From Crambe crambe (Eukaryota > Porifera > Demospongiae > Poecilosclerida > Crambeidae), in NCBI GenBank assembly GCA_963924555.1, contig OZ004593.1, positions 806,001 to 870,000 on the forward strand: DNA of 64,000 nt. The letters are read 5' to 3'. The translations under genes were made by a program, and so were the position numbers. This document shows, piece after piece, positions 10,878 to 22,244 of the stretch (positions within the stretch are counted from its first letter, which is position 1; each line of letters starts with the position of its first letter). Under the pieces are notes generated by a model. The model did not search any database, was not told the DNA's origin, and saw nothing but the letters and a program-made list of their open reading frames with translations.

Positions 10878-12423
10878 ATGGCAAGAAGAAGTAGGGCTGC
10901 TGTTTCATTCAGCTCTATAGAAGTTCTAGAGGGCGTAGGAAGACTTCTATCAGAGGTACAGCATTCTTGCAGGGATGGTAGCATCTTCCACGATAGAATT
11001 CATGGATTTCAACTGCGTCTAAGAGATTCCTTGAGGAATGTAGAACGTCTATCTCACTTGTTAGGAAGGGAGAACCATCAAAACATTATAGATGGTCTGC
11101 ATGAAGTGTTAAGATCTTTGGGACAAAGAGGAAGAAGAATAGGTTCCAATGATGATGCTTACATATCTCATCAGGATTTTGATGGTAAACATACCAATAG
11201 TAGCTACTTGGCAACATAGATATTAAATCAGGGTTCTTTATGGTACAGGTCAGCAGGGAAGGCCTCCTTTCTCCATACCACAAAATCAACTCGAGTACCT
11301 GGTTGGAATTAATTTTACTGTTCCTGAAATTGCAACTCTACTCGGTGTGTCTCAGGCAACAGTTCGAAGAAGAATGCAACTGTATGGACTGTCCATTCGA
11401 CAGACATACGCTCCCTTACCTGACACAGAGCTTGATGATTTAGTGGCAGAAATTGTAAGCGAACATCCCAATTCTGGATATAGAATGATCCGTAGCCACC
11501 TGCTTAATAGAGGACTCAGAATTCAGGAAAGAAGAGTCAGAGAATCACTTGCTCGCACTGATCCATTATCAGTAGCATACAGATGGAGTCGAAATGGCAG
11601 GATACATCGAAGACAATATTCGGTACCATATCCCAATGCCATTTGGCACATTGATGGCAACATGAGCCTGAACAGGTGGAGCTTTACTGTTCATGGGGCA
11701 GTGGATGGATACAGCCGCCTTGTGACTTACCTGCATTGTTCAACCTATAACAATTCTGAAACTGTTTTGGCTCAGTTTGTTAGAGGTGGTGAGAGATATG
11801 GTTTCCCATCTCGAGTGAGATCAGACTTTGGAGGAGAGAACATTTCTGTTGCTCACTTTATGACTCTTGTGAGAGGTACTGATCGGGGGAGCCATCTTAC
11901 GGGAAGATCAGTAAACAACCAGCGTATAGAACGCCTTTGGAGGGATGTATTCGCTGGATGCCTGAGTACTTACTACCACCTCTTTTATTTCATGGAAAAC
12001 AATGGCATTTTGGATATTGAAAATGACCTGCATATTTTTGCACTTCAGTATGTTTATAGACCTCGAATTAATCGATCTCTGGTTGCATTTCTTGGGGCCT
12101 GGAACAGGCATCCAATACGAACAGCTGGTAACCTAAGTCCAATTCAACTATGGGTTACTGGAATGCTTCAAAACTATCATTCAGCACATTTGCCTATCCA
12201 AGAGGTTTTCGCTTCTGAGGCTACAAGCATGACAGATTATGTACCTGATGTAGATAGGTCTAGAACCACAGAGTCAGAAGACAATGGATCATTACATGGA
12301 GTTCCCCTCCAAGACCTAGAACAGTCAATTGACCCATTGCAAGAAAGTTTCGTGTGGGGTATTGATATTTATGTTAGTGTTCTGGAATTTCTGATTGATG
12401 TGGCCAGTGAGTCCTCTGATTGA
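10878..12423 (+). CDS. DDE integrase-type transposase (493 aa, two exons)
   Basis: Exons 10878-11184 and 11249-12423 join in phase (GATG/GT) to give 493 residues. After an N-terminal region of unknown fold comes GRPPFSIPQNQLEYLV and a helix-turn-helix (TVPEIATLLGVSQATVRRRM, about 125-145). The integrase core has Asp in WHIDGN (about 238), Asp in RSDFGGEN (about 295) and Glu in NQRIERLWRD (about 330). The spacing is D-D-34-E, as in retroviral and IS3-type integrases. The protein should cut and join transposon ends in the nucleus. It matches the stand-alone putative integrase core family common in cnidarians, sponges, fish and fungi. The track-length alternative start at 11347 would lose part of the HTH, so the spliced start is preferred. 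Start ATG lies just inside the terminal repeat. Confidence 0.88.
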
Positions 12424-12726
12424 ATGACCTATTATAGCCAATAACCTGTATCAAAATAATATTATTGATGAAGTAATTGCACAAATCTTGTGAAGTTGAT
12501 TATGGGAGGAGTGACTGAGTTTAGAGTTATTGAGGTTCATGAGTGATTGTGAAAAAAAGAAAGAGGATAGCTAGCTATGAGTTTAGGTTCATGAGTGATC
12601 GTGAAAAAAAAAGACCATTATTCAAAGATTGTGACTGAATTTAGAGTTAAGGTTCATGAGTGATTATGAAAAAAATTGAGCATTGTTCAAAGAGTGATCA
12701 TGAGTGAGCAACTGTGAGAGAAGTTA
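12424..12726. other. Shared 3' region between the two convergent transposon genes
   Basis: The integrase stop and the HECT stop are about 300 bp apart and converge. The gap carries three to four degenerate copies of a unit around GGTTCATGAGTGATCGTG followed by an A-run (about 12530-12710). No open frame is seen. Overlapping 3' ends, and so antisense pairing of the two transcripts, are possible. Confidence 0.6.
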
Positions 12727-15700
12727 TCAAAATACATCGAAAAACCACATATTCCTGTTGTTTATAACAGATGTAAATTCATCAGAAAAGGTAGTGTATG
12801 ACTCATAAGATATGGGGAGGTGGAGAGTCATCGTGCATGTGTTTGCTGTGGGTCTTCTTTCGAAGCCTTCCATGGAATTAAATAACACTTTGATTTTCTT
12901 GTTGCTACAAACCGAAAATCCAGTAATGAAACTGAGAAATCTTACCAGCACTAGAGGAACTAGAGAATAAACAAAACGGCGTAGAAAGTCATATACGGCT
13001 TCTTCAGATTGATTCTTGAAGTCAGGTTCAGCTATCATCTCCCAGACTCGTGTGGTAGTTGGATGCAACATCTCATACATAGCATCAACCAGCAGTGTGT
13101 TGCCGGTACACCTATTCCAAAGTGTGGGATGGGAACTGAGCATACCCCTTCTCATTTCACTGAGGGCGTAAAATGGCTTTGCTATCAAGGCATATCTTGC
13201 AGCTTGGGTGACTAACTTAGAAAGGTTTTCACGTGTTGCTACAGCTGACACATAAAATCGGCTCAACATCGGGGTGATTACCCTAGCAATCAAGTCACTT
13301 GTTAGTGATTCACCTGTCTTTTCCAAAGCCGATCTTTCAAAGTCATCAATGTAGTCATAGAAGGAAGACACTATCTCACCATCAGATAAGGGAACATCCA
13401 CACCATTTATCAAAATCTTGGCACAAACAACAGATAAGTTAACGGGGAAATAGCCAGTGAGAATATATGCATGAGATACAAAGCGACCAATATGATAAAA
13501 CTGTGGGAGATAAGATGGAATTACTGGTGGCACCTTAGCACTGCTACCATCCATGACACGCTCGAACTCATCCCAGAAACAATTTACTACTTCACGACGT
13601 AGACCACCCATATCAATCCCACGTTCATCATTGAAGTGGACTTTAATCTCCTTCCAATGTAGATTTTGATCCGAAGCATATGCATCGATTATACAAGAAA
13701 CAACGTTAGAGCGATCCACATTTAATGTGGACACGCCATTTTGAATTAGCTTAGCACGAATATTTGCCCGCCCACCATCCATTTCCACGATATCTCGAAA
13801 AAATGACCTGAAATAGTAATAATTATGTATGTGGTTTCAGATGCATGCTTAACACTCTTAGCTAACCTTTCGCTTTCACTTGGAGATGCAGGCTCTACCT
13901 GTGTCAGATCTACAATTTCGACAGCTTCCTACAGTGCACGATATTAGTGAACTCATAGGTGTAAATACCGGGGGAGGGGGGCTTTGGGGGCTAAAAATCC
14001 CCTGAAATTATTTTATAACATAATAAATGAATGTGCTGACTCATGACTCATAACCACATTACATACATGCTGATAGAGGGCAGGCTAAAAATGAATTTAG
14101 AATCCCCCCCACTATAAAATTTATGCCTACACCCATTCCCACACTAGCAAAGAAGATGCCCTCATCAGTTGAACAAGTGTATGTACTAATAATGATACTT
14201 ACGTGAACATCTGGGGGGGTTTCCGGTACAGCAACTTCCTCATTCTGCATAAGGGTATTAATATTTATTATTGGACCTAAATTCTGCTATGTGCGTACTT
14301 ACCTGTTTATTCTCTCCAATTACAACACAGAATGGTGGTAGACCTGATTCAAAAAGTCTCATTTCTCTATTCGTGGTGAGAGGTACTGGTATTGTAGAAA
14401 ACCTTGCAAGCACTCGAAAATTTCGTGGGTTAATGGATTCGTGTGAACCAATTAATGCGTAAATGGCCTGTGTATACGTATAAAATAATTATGTACCTGT
14501 GATATACATGCATACGTACATCAACTCTGTCAGTCATCAGGAACCGTCTGGATATTCGGCTGCCGTCGGGAAAGAGAACTCGGACTTTCATTATGTTTGG
14601 CAATCCTATGGCAGGCTCTGGTGGTATCGTTAAGCTTAGATCAGAACGGATCTGCCGATGCCACTATTGTTGGTATTCAGAATGAAAGTGGCAACTTTTT
14701 TTTGCACAAGAACTAACCTCATTCATTCTTCTTTGTTGTTGTTGTTCATCCACTTCGTCTATCCTATTTTGAATTGCATCATCTTCAGTAATTTGTCTTG
14801 ATATAATACTATTCCTTTGCTGCAGCAGAACATAACATTTGCACTATTGTGGGATCACAGTTTTTAAGACATCACCTGCTCTCTGTCAATCTCTAGGCTT
14901 TGCTGGAAAGCTCTATCTTGCTCTGCTCGTATACGTCTAGACTGGAATGTGCATGTGCAAAATTATATTCAATAGCTTGCTAAGACATAATTAGTAGCTG
15001 ATACCTCTTCAAGTGATGCCCTCTCATTGATAGATCCAGCCTGTACTTCGACATCGGAGTGATTTGGTTCTTCGTTTTGACTGGGACTGCTAACACTAGA
15101 CTCAGCTTGAACTTCTTGGACAACCTCAGATAAAGTCAGTTCTTCATTTGGACTAGGCCTGGCACTGCTACCATCAGATCCATCAACAACCACCTCTTGG
15201 TTAGCTCCAAACTCATTCGGTTCTATGGCGTCATCAAGCTCATCAATAATTTGCTGCCCACCTCCAGCCTCTTGACTAAAGCTAGTGCTGTGTGTGCCAG
15301 CATCTCTGTGCATCGTTGCCATGCCACTACTATGTGAATTGCCACCATCGACTGGAGAATGAGTTAGCAAATCACGAAGAGTTGGTTCACCATGAAGTCC
15401 ACCTACTGAAGCCCGAGATTGAGGAGAACTATGGGTTGAGAAACCAAGGGATTCTTCAGGGGAATAGCGTGATGATCGAGGGGATCTGTTGTCAGTAGAG
15501 GTATGCCGAGTTCGAGGGGGTCTAAATAAATCACTATAGAACTCTGAAAATAAAATAAGTTATAAGTGTCATCTCCAGATATGAAATATGGTAAAAATGG
15601 CTGGTCATTGCTTGGTATTCGAGTTGGGTCATCGATGGACAGGGGAACGATAACTTGGTGCCCTGGACCCCCTGCTCTGCAAAACTCATATGACGTGTTC

Positions 15701-16278
15701 TTGAGCATAGGGTATAGCGATACAACAAGGTAGTGTAACTCAGTTGAGCTGAGAAGGTCAAGTTCTAATGGTTCCTCATCTCTGCTGAACCATAGAGTTC
15801 CCATACCATCTCTGCAGAGGTCGTCCATTGCTGATTTGGTGGGCACTCTGCTAATATCTGGCTTAGAGAGACAGCAGGGTATGGTTTTCCATTTTGAGAT
15901 CTTTCGTCTTTTTTGGCGTCTACCCCCCTGATTCAAGAATGGGAACCTGGTACCTAGCTCTGTTGGAAGAGGAGCAGTGGAGTTAAGGAGTGATAACCCA
16001 TGCTGTACTGCCCGGTACACTCTCTCTGTAGCACTGGCTATTGGTGCAGTACCTGTCACTGTTGCAGTACTACTTGATACAGCAGTTGCTGCTGGAGTGG
16101 AAGATCTGCTTCTACCTCGTCCTCGGCTCCTACTGAAAGATGATGGAGATGGCTCTATAAACTCTTCCGCAGAATCAGTTGTCGTTGTTGTATCTCTGCT
16201 GGAGAGACTCTGAGCTCGAATCCTAGACGAAGATAGTTGCAAACGGCGCCCTCTGGATCTTATAGGCCTTTCAATCAT
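12727..16278 (-). CDS. Transposon-borne UBX-HECT ubiquitin-ligase-like protein (~936 aa, 9 exons)
   Basis: Exons (minus): 16278-15655, 15541-15005, 14941-14876, 14819-14718, 14651-14520, 14467-14303, 14244-14203, 13928-13867, 13807-12727. Exons 2 to 9 join in phase with good splice sites. The first junction is uncertain: donor CAA/GTTATC and an AGAG acceptor restore the frame, but a frameshift is possible. Order: Arg/Ser-rich N-terminus, a conserved LVVSLYPMLKNTSYEF region (about 150-208), an acidic stretch, a FAF-type helix (RRIRAEQDRAFQQSLEIDRE), a UBX domain (KVRVLFPDGSRISRRFLM ... ESGLPPFCVVI, about 465-535), and a HECT domain with GIDMGGLRREVV and catalytic Cys in TANTCTMTLHLP (about 901). 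HECT enzymes form a ubiquitin thioester; UBX domains usually bind p97/VCP. The role in transposition is unknown; controlling transposase stability or host factors is speculation. Confidence 0.82.
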
Positions 16279-16340
16279 CTCTAGCTCTAGCTATATTACA
16301 CATGCATGCTCTACACCAGCTAGCCCATAAATCAGGCTGA

Positions 16341-16641
16341 CACACAAAGTCTGATTCCGATTCTGCCTGGGCATAAAGCTAGACTGGCCTGAACCCTTTA
16401 CTGAACGCCAGCATTCGCCCAGACATCTGCCCGGGCAGTTGCCCGGGCAGTTGCCTGGGCATCTGTCTGCAGTCCAGCTACACCCACTTGTGATCTGCCC
16501 CGCCCTTTTTAGGTAAGGTGTGGTCGTCACGCCCCTTTTTTGTGCCGTGCCCAGGCAACTGCCCGGGCATTTGCCCGGACATATGCCCGGGCGATTACTG
16601 GGACATTCGCCCAGAGTTTAAGACGCTTATACCCCGCCATA
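16341..16641 (-). repeat. Right terminal inverted repeat
   Basis: Reverse complement of 10555-10855, same length, with only scattered substitutions (for example the GGCGTAGCTG of the left repeat corresponds to GGTGTAGCTG here). It contains the same two clusters of GCCCGGGCA-like nonamers. The ATG of the UBX-HECT gene lies 63 bp inside it, so the repeat probably acts as that gene's promoter too. Confidence 0.9.
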
Positions 16642-18659
16642 TTTGACCCTTCATGCTTATCCTACCCTTGCCCTTTGACCCTTTGACCCATCATGATATC
16701 TGCAGAGTTTTTTCTGGCCATTGAGAGGACACTTGATAAAGTCACTTTTGCAAGAAACAGGAGGTAGTCATGCCTGGAGAGTGAGTGTTGGATGTGTATC
16801 TTATGTTAGTCATCAGTCTTGACTTCTTCCTCCAGTTACATCTTCAAGTTCTTTGGTTCTGCTGGTCTGAGACAGGACACATGCAGCATGTTGCTGGACC
16901 AGTGTACCAAGGCCATCACTTCCTCACCACCGACCCTCACTCTGTTCACAGAAATGGAAACAACATACAAAAGTTTGTGGATAAGAAAAAGCTTAAAAAT
17001 ATTAGCATATCAATAACTGCCTTGTAGAGTTTTGGAATATTTATTTCTTTTCTTAGATTGCGTTCAGCTCTGCCTCCACCCCCTCAGGCCAGAATGCCTC
17101 CCATCACTATAAAGTGTTCATCAAGTCTGAAGAGAATCTTTACAAGAACAAGAAGACTAACACATGGACTGTGTCTCCATCAGACACAACAAAAAGAGAA
17201 AGTAAATCAAAAAAATATTATGTCTTGTTGAAACTATTTCTTGTTGCAGTTCGTACCATTAGTTACTGGTGCTTTGGGCCGAATTGGATCGAGACACTCT
17301 GTGACGTGAGTCAATTGTAGTCCTTCATGGCTCTACTTACCTCCTTTCTTTTTAGTTCTTGCTGAAGGTCTCTCAGACTTATGGAGTGGGTAGACGTCAT
17401 GTCAGAAAGGTTAGTCATGGATGTGAAATCACATTACTGTCATATGAGTCATATGATCGTCACATGATAGTCACATTGTCTCTTTAGCTGTCGCTACAGA
17501 TTTGTGGTTCCAAGGACAACTATCGTCAGACCAGAGATGTCCATGCCCTCAAGACCTACATGAAAGTTGTCATGGATACATGCCAGGGGGCTGGGTTTGA
17601 TCCTGATGGGAGTTCGAATGGCAACGGTGTTACTTTGAACCTTGGCTACAAGGCCATGCTGAATTTGATAGAGCAGCTCAAGGCATGTGGTGAGGTTGCC
17701 TCCATGAGGACATGCAACTGGCAGGTTTACTGTCAGAGGGAGAAAAGTAAGATCGTTGGCATTATTCTATCATCTCGTTCATTTCCTTTCTGCTTTCTAG
17801 AAACACTTCCTTATCTCTTCCAAGCTCTGTTTGTTCTCGATGGAGGCCTTGCTCCCCTAATCCTCCAGTTGATTCACTCTGCCCTCTCGGGGACGCCACC
17901 CAGCAAGGAGGAGAGGTACAGTCCAGAGCCGGATGCTGGATCCAAGTCCCATATCTCTTCTAGGAACTCTCGTCGCAAGGAGATGGAGGAGCACAGGAAG
18001 TCCAAAGAGAAAGCTAAAGAGAAGGAGACCAAAGTGTCTGTTGTAGGTAAGTAAATCCTATGTAAAAATGCTTATCTTACCCTGCTCCTCCTCCTTGTCT
18101 CCACTCGGTCTCCCCTCCTCTTTCCACTACCCTCCTTTTCCTCCTCCTCTTCCCGTTCCTCTTCTTCACCTCCTTCTCCTCCTCCTCCCCTCCCCCTCCC
18201 CTCATTCTCCTCCTCTCCCCACATTCTCCTCCTCCTCTCCCTTCAGTGCCCAATAAAGAGCTTTGCAAAGCACTGGTCCAAATGTTTCTCTCTTTTGTCG
18301 ACAACCGCTCCTTGTCCCGCTTCTCCGAACTATTCCTCCTTCAGGCCAACTCCTCCCCCATTCGCTGGCAGGCCCATCGCCTCATCCATTGCCTGTATGA
18401 GTACTCCTCCACTCCCAAGCGAGTCTCCCTCATGGAGATCCTGTGGGGATTGTGGCCGAACATGCCCAATCACGGCCACAAGGCTGCCCAGTTTGTGGAT
18501 CTTCTTGGATACCTCACTATTTCCACCCCCCAAGTCCTAGAAAAGGTGGGGTTGTACTATATCTTGAAGTAATATAGAGATAATAGATTTTTTAACCAGG
18601 GTGATACCCATAATGTTATTCTATTATTATGGAGCTAATTGAAACAGGGTTATACCCAT

Positions 18660-18770
18660 AATGTTATCCTATGGTGAAGTTGTACTGTATTTGAAGTCCT
18701 TATTATAATTATTATTATTATAGTTATTAAAACAGGGTTTTACCCATAGTGTTGGCTATACAGTGCTGTG
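18660..18770. repeat. Short tandem repeat in UBR4 intron
   Basis: Three imperfect copies of an AACAGGGTTxTACCCATA-containing unit (starting about 18595, 18645 and 18730), separated by ATT-rich sequence. Each copy has a small inverted repeat (GGGTxxTACCC). Confidence 0.5.
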
Positions 18771-21700
18771 TTACTGCATAAGTTGAGTGATGAGTTTTCT
18801 CTGTACTTGCAGGATTCTCTGTGTCGGTCATATGTGGAAAGAGCTGTTTCCCTTTTGAAGAAGCAGAACTCGCTACTCAGCTCTCATCCTAACTCACATA
18901 TTTACTCCCAGCTCCGTTCGTTGGTTGATTTTGATGGTTTCTACCTGGAGAGTGAGCCATGTTTGGTATGCAATGACCCAGAGATCCAGTCCTCAGTAAG
19001 TATTCATGATTTACTAGTAGATTACTAGATGATTTACTAACTTTTGTTGTTTTATCAGATGCTGAAGCTCCAATCAGTGAAGTCCGAAATTCGTTACACA
19101 CCCGACATGATTCTAGTCAAACTGGTTGGCTCTCACTCCATCTCCCAGATACTGCTACGCATCTCAGACATCAAGAGAACAAAGATGGTGAGTGGTGGGC
19201 ATTAATTGGAAGAACATGCTTTTGATATTATATTTGCAGGTTCGTACAGTCAATGTTTACTATAGCAACAGAACTGTTCAAAATGTCATTGAACTGAAAA
19301 ACAAGTGAGTATTAAGTCGCTCCCCTCAATTGAAATTGATATCATTTCTCCACCTCTTAGGCGCAGTCTATGGCTGATGGCCAAGAGTTGTAGTCTCACA
19401 GCAGGTCAAAATGAGGTCAAGGTACGTTCATAGTTGTCATGAGGTGAATTATAATTTATAACTGGATATCTTAAACTTTCCTCTCTCTCTCTCTCTCAGA
19501 TCGACTTCCCCCTTCCTATAGTGGCCAGTAATATTATCATTCAGTTCTCTGATTTCTATGACAACCTCCAGGTATCCATGAATGTTACATAGTTTGCAAA
19601 ATATGTAGTTAATCATTACTTGACATGAGAAGGTGAATTTTCGAGTTAAGACCTTTTTTTGCGGTTAAAGTTCCAGTGGAGGGTGATTTGGTACTTCCCC
19701 TGGCGTTCCAATCGCAGACAGTAAATAGTTGTCACGGATCAAGGCACGAGTGGGGTTATTTATCTTGTCACGCCCCCTTCAATGGCATGGCAAGACGCTT
19801 GCTCACTTACATTGATTCTGATTCTGATATTCACCATAGCAGGGAGGGAGGGAGGGAGAGAGAGAGAGAGAGAGAATCATCTGTTAATCAATCAAAATTA
19901 TTCCAGGGAAGTTCTGAGATGCTTCAGTGTCCCCGTTGCCAGGCAACTGTTCCCGCTCACCCCGGGGTTTGTGGTACATGTGGTGAGAATGTGTACCAGT
20001 GCCACAAGTGTCGTGCCATCAACTACGACGAGAAGGACCCGTTCCTCTGTAATGCCTGTGGCTTCAGCAAGTATGCTAAGTTTGATATCTTCATGGAAGG
20101 AAAATCTTGCTCTGCTGTGGACCCTATTGAGTCAGAAGAAGACAGACTGAAGGTACATTTAGATAGTGATAGCAAATGGTGGGTGAATAGCTAAGCTGAA
20201 GTAGTATCAATCTCCAAATAATGCACACCATCATTAATTTTAAATAATGCACACCTATGATGAATTTAGAATTGCATTTCCACCACCTGCAGACCACAGC
20301 AAGTATCAACCAGCTGCTGGAGAAAGCTGACAAGATCTACAGACAGCAAGTCAGCCATCGGAATGAATTAGACCAGCTGCTACTTTATCTGGCCAGTGGT
20401 ACCCCCATTCCAGCCAGAAACGTGAGTAATCAGAGCTCATTTACATTGCATTAATGTTGATTTAAATGTCTTAGTGGAGTTCTCTTGCCAGTGGAGTTAA
20501 TAAGGGAATCCAGCTGGTTGCCCATCGCTACTGTGTGGAGTGCAAGGACATTTACTCTGAGCTGAGCAAGATCATCCAGAGTGTTCTTGCATCGAGGAAG
20601 GAGCTGGTGAAGTATGACACACACAAGGGAGAAATGGCTGACAAAGAGGTGGATCAAGAGGATGGTCCTCATCTCCTGTCCCCCACACCATCACCTTCTA
20701 TCACTCCATCTGTTATGAGAGTGAGTCCCTGTCATTATGTCATCATTATATCCATCCCTAAACTCTACTCGATTCCAGTTCCCTGTCCAATCGACCACAC
20801 CTCCAACCACACCCCTTCTTCCCTTCCAACCCCTGCACCACCAGGGGAGGTGTTATGGTTGTGCCTCTGCAGCTACCGAACACTGCATCACACTGCTCAA
20901 GGCCCTCACCTTCCAGACCAGCACCCGTTGTCCGCTGGTGCAAGAAAAACTCATACGAGAGTTGGTGGAGGTCAACTTGAGATCGGGAATCCTCTCATCT
21001 GTAGCTTGATGGTCCCCAGCATGCTGTGGTCCAGTCCTTGTTCCTCCACTCCTTGGCACAATGGAAGCAGCATCGACTCACTTTCCTTCGTCGTCTCCTT
21101 GTTCTAGCTCATTCACGCAGCATCAGTTCTGCTCCCATCAAAAAGTGAGTGATGATACACAGTAGTTGGGAAACTTGAAAGATGTACTTTTTATTTTCCT
21201 TTTAGCTTGCCCTCTTCTGATCCTGCTGACTTTGCAGTTTACAAGCCTTTCTTGATTCTATTCGGAATGGTTGATGGTCTTCAAAATGCCTTAAAGGTAA
21301 CAATGATGACCAGTCCTTCAGTCCCAAGTAGAATCTAATGTTACACATTCATTTTCGGCTACTCTTTAAACTTTGGTTCACCAACTCATGACTACTGGTG
21401 GCCATGGTCTAGACATTTGGTGGTAACCATTATAGAACACATGATGGAAGTTTGGAAGAAAACTGAGCAAATTGAATAAAGTTTCTATATATGATTGTAA
21501 TTTCCCCTCAGGAGGCCAGCCTGGAGGACTCTGTGTGTGGTGCTGACATTCCCCCTGCCATGCTGGAGTTTATTAGGAACAATGACGTAGCTGTGATGGA
21601 AGGATGTGACAAGGTAGAGTGAAATCTCCTGTCATCATTACACGATAATGATCCATTGATGTTCCAGGTGTTGACCCTTTACCAGGAAAAGTTACTAACT

Positions 21701-21796
21701 GTAGACTCCTTTGGGGTATTCTGTCAAGTTATAGGTAAGATACCTGCTGGATAGAAAGTGTGTGACTTGTGATGAGTGGTGCGCACTTACAGTGCA

Positions 21797-21973
21797 CAGT
21801 GGAACCTCCGAGTAAAGGACACTTTGGAATCAGCCACTTTGTCCTTTGTGGAGAGGTTGTCCTTTTCTCTCTTTTTTCAGAGATTAAAACTACTAAATGC
21901 TATGGGAAAGGGGCCCAAAAGCTTTGTTGGAAGGTCACCTTTCTTGGCAGGTCCTTTATCGGAGGTCACACAG
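21797..21973. mobile_element. Mariner-type MITE (CAGTGGAACCTCC family)
   Basis: The left end reads CAGTGGAACCTCCGAGTAAA and the right end, in reverse, CTACTGTGTGACCTCCGAT. The interior contains GGACACTTTG and TTGTCCTTT motifs that also occur at 41164-41331 and 59459-59566. It lies in the last intron of the UBR4 copy. There is no open frame, so it is non-autonomous. Confidence 0.6.
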
Positions 21974-22244
21974 TAGATCCATAAGTGAAATTTCTGTTTT
22001 ACGGTATATGCTTGGCATCCATTGGTCACCAGAGAGATGACTTGATTTGGACCAATCACCTTGATGAGTGTGTTTTGTATTACTGCAGGCATCGATGCTA
22101 TTGCTAACCAAGAGAACTTTATTATTGAACTGATAGAATCTTTAGTTTAGTGAGACATTCTTATTTAATGTTCCATTTTGTTGTGGCTTTCATGAGTGCA
22201 TAGAATTAGATGGAGATTGACTGTTAGTACAACTGCAGCAATGT

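Larger units (their letters stand above)
10555..16641. mobile_element. Complete 6,087-bp TIR DNA transposon carrying integrase and UBX-HECT genes
   Basis: The element starts TATGGCGGGGTATAAGCG and ends with its reverse complement. Inverted repeats of 301 bp (10555-10855 and 16341-16641) match almost perfectly. TTTGAC flanks both ends (10549-10554 and 16642-16647), a 6-bp target-site duplication. The interior holds two convergent genes: a DDE integrase-like transposase (10878-12423, plus) and a multi-exon UBX-HECT protein (16278-12727, minus). The near-identity of the repeats and the open genes suggest recent activity. Integrase type and 6-bp duplication resemble the eukaryotic IS3-like (IS3EU) or Ginger-related groups; which one is not settled by eye. 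It sits in an RTEL1 intron, so the matching empty site is readable in the intact copy near 37800-37830. Confidence 0.92.
8877..17275 (+). pseudogene. RTEL1: RTEL1 5' part (copy 3), split by a DNA transposon and fused to UBR4 sequence
   Basis: Exons 1 to 10 lie at 8877-10398: [20 protein letters not shown], Walker [20 protein letters not shown] (9055), [20 protein letters not shown], four Fe-S cysteine positions (CIH, LCR, SCFYYN, MCPY) and the DEAH box in [10 protein letters not shown] (about 10115). The intron before exon 11 carries the transposon at 10555-16641. Exons 11 to 13 resume at 16707. Decay is clear after the insertion: 7 bp are lost in exon 11, 1 bp in exon 12, and the exon 12 donor with its last codons is deleted. 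At about 17272, inside exon 14 after ISYWCF, the sequence changes to UBR4. Exon 6 also lacks one Tyr codon (MCPYLAKE against MCPYYLAKE). The first ten exons are still open and could give a truncated transcript. Confidence 0.85.
17272..22150 (+). pseudogene. UBR4: UBR4 (p600) partial copy with large internal deletion
   Basis: At least 19 exons with normal splice sites match the C-terminal half of UBR4, the giant N-recognin/E3 of the N-degron pathway. Landmarks: LGYKAMLNLIEQLKACGEVA (17650), SPIRWQAHRLIHCL then KAAQFVDLLGYLTISTPQ (18246-18545), DFDGFYLESEPCLVCNDPEI (18925), KIDFPLPIVASNIIIQFSDF (19500), a cysteine cluster [20 protein letters not shown] ... [12 protein letters not shown] (19906-20153), and [19 protein letters not shown] (20850). 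At about 21005 a stop (SGILSSVA) ends the frame, and the next homology ([39 protein letters not shown], then the terminal exon to 22150) belongs to the extreme C-terminus. About a thousand residues, including the hemi-RING region, are therefore missing. The 5' end is fused to RTEL1 exon 14. It is unprocessed, so it came by DNA duplication. A functional UBR4 should lie elsewhere. Confidence 0.85.

Noticed and set aside
10666-10920. Open frame reading GNCPGNCPGRCLGECW-like residues in both TIRs
   Set aside because: It comes from the repeated GCCCGGGCA motifs of the terminal repeats and appears in both inverted copies; no independent coding sign.
18068-18304. Pro/Leu/Ser-rich plus and Glu/Arg-rich minus frames
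   Set aside because: A C/T-rich intron of the UBR4 copy; low complexity explains both frames.
19782-20150. Alternative 122-residue frame across the UBR4 zinc cluster
   Set aside because: Shadow of the correct frame that reads [19 protein letters not shown].
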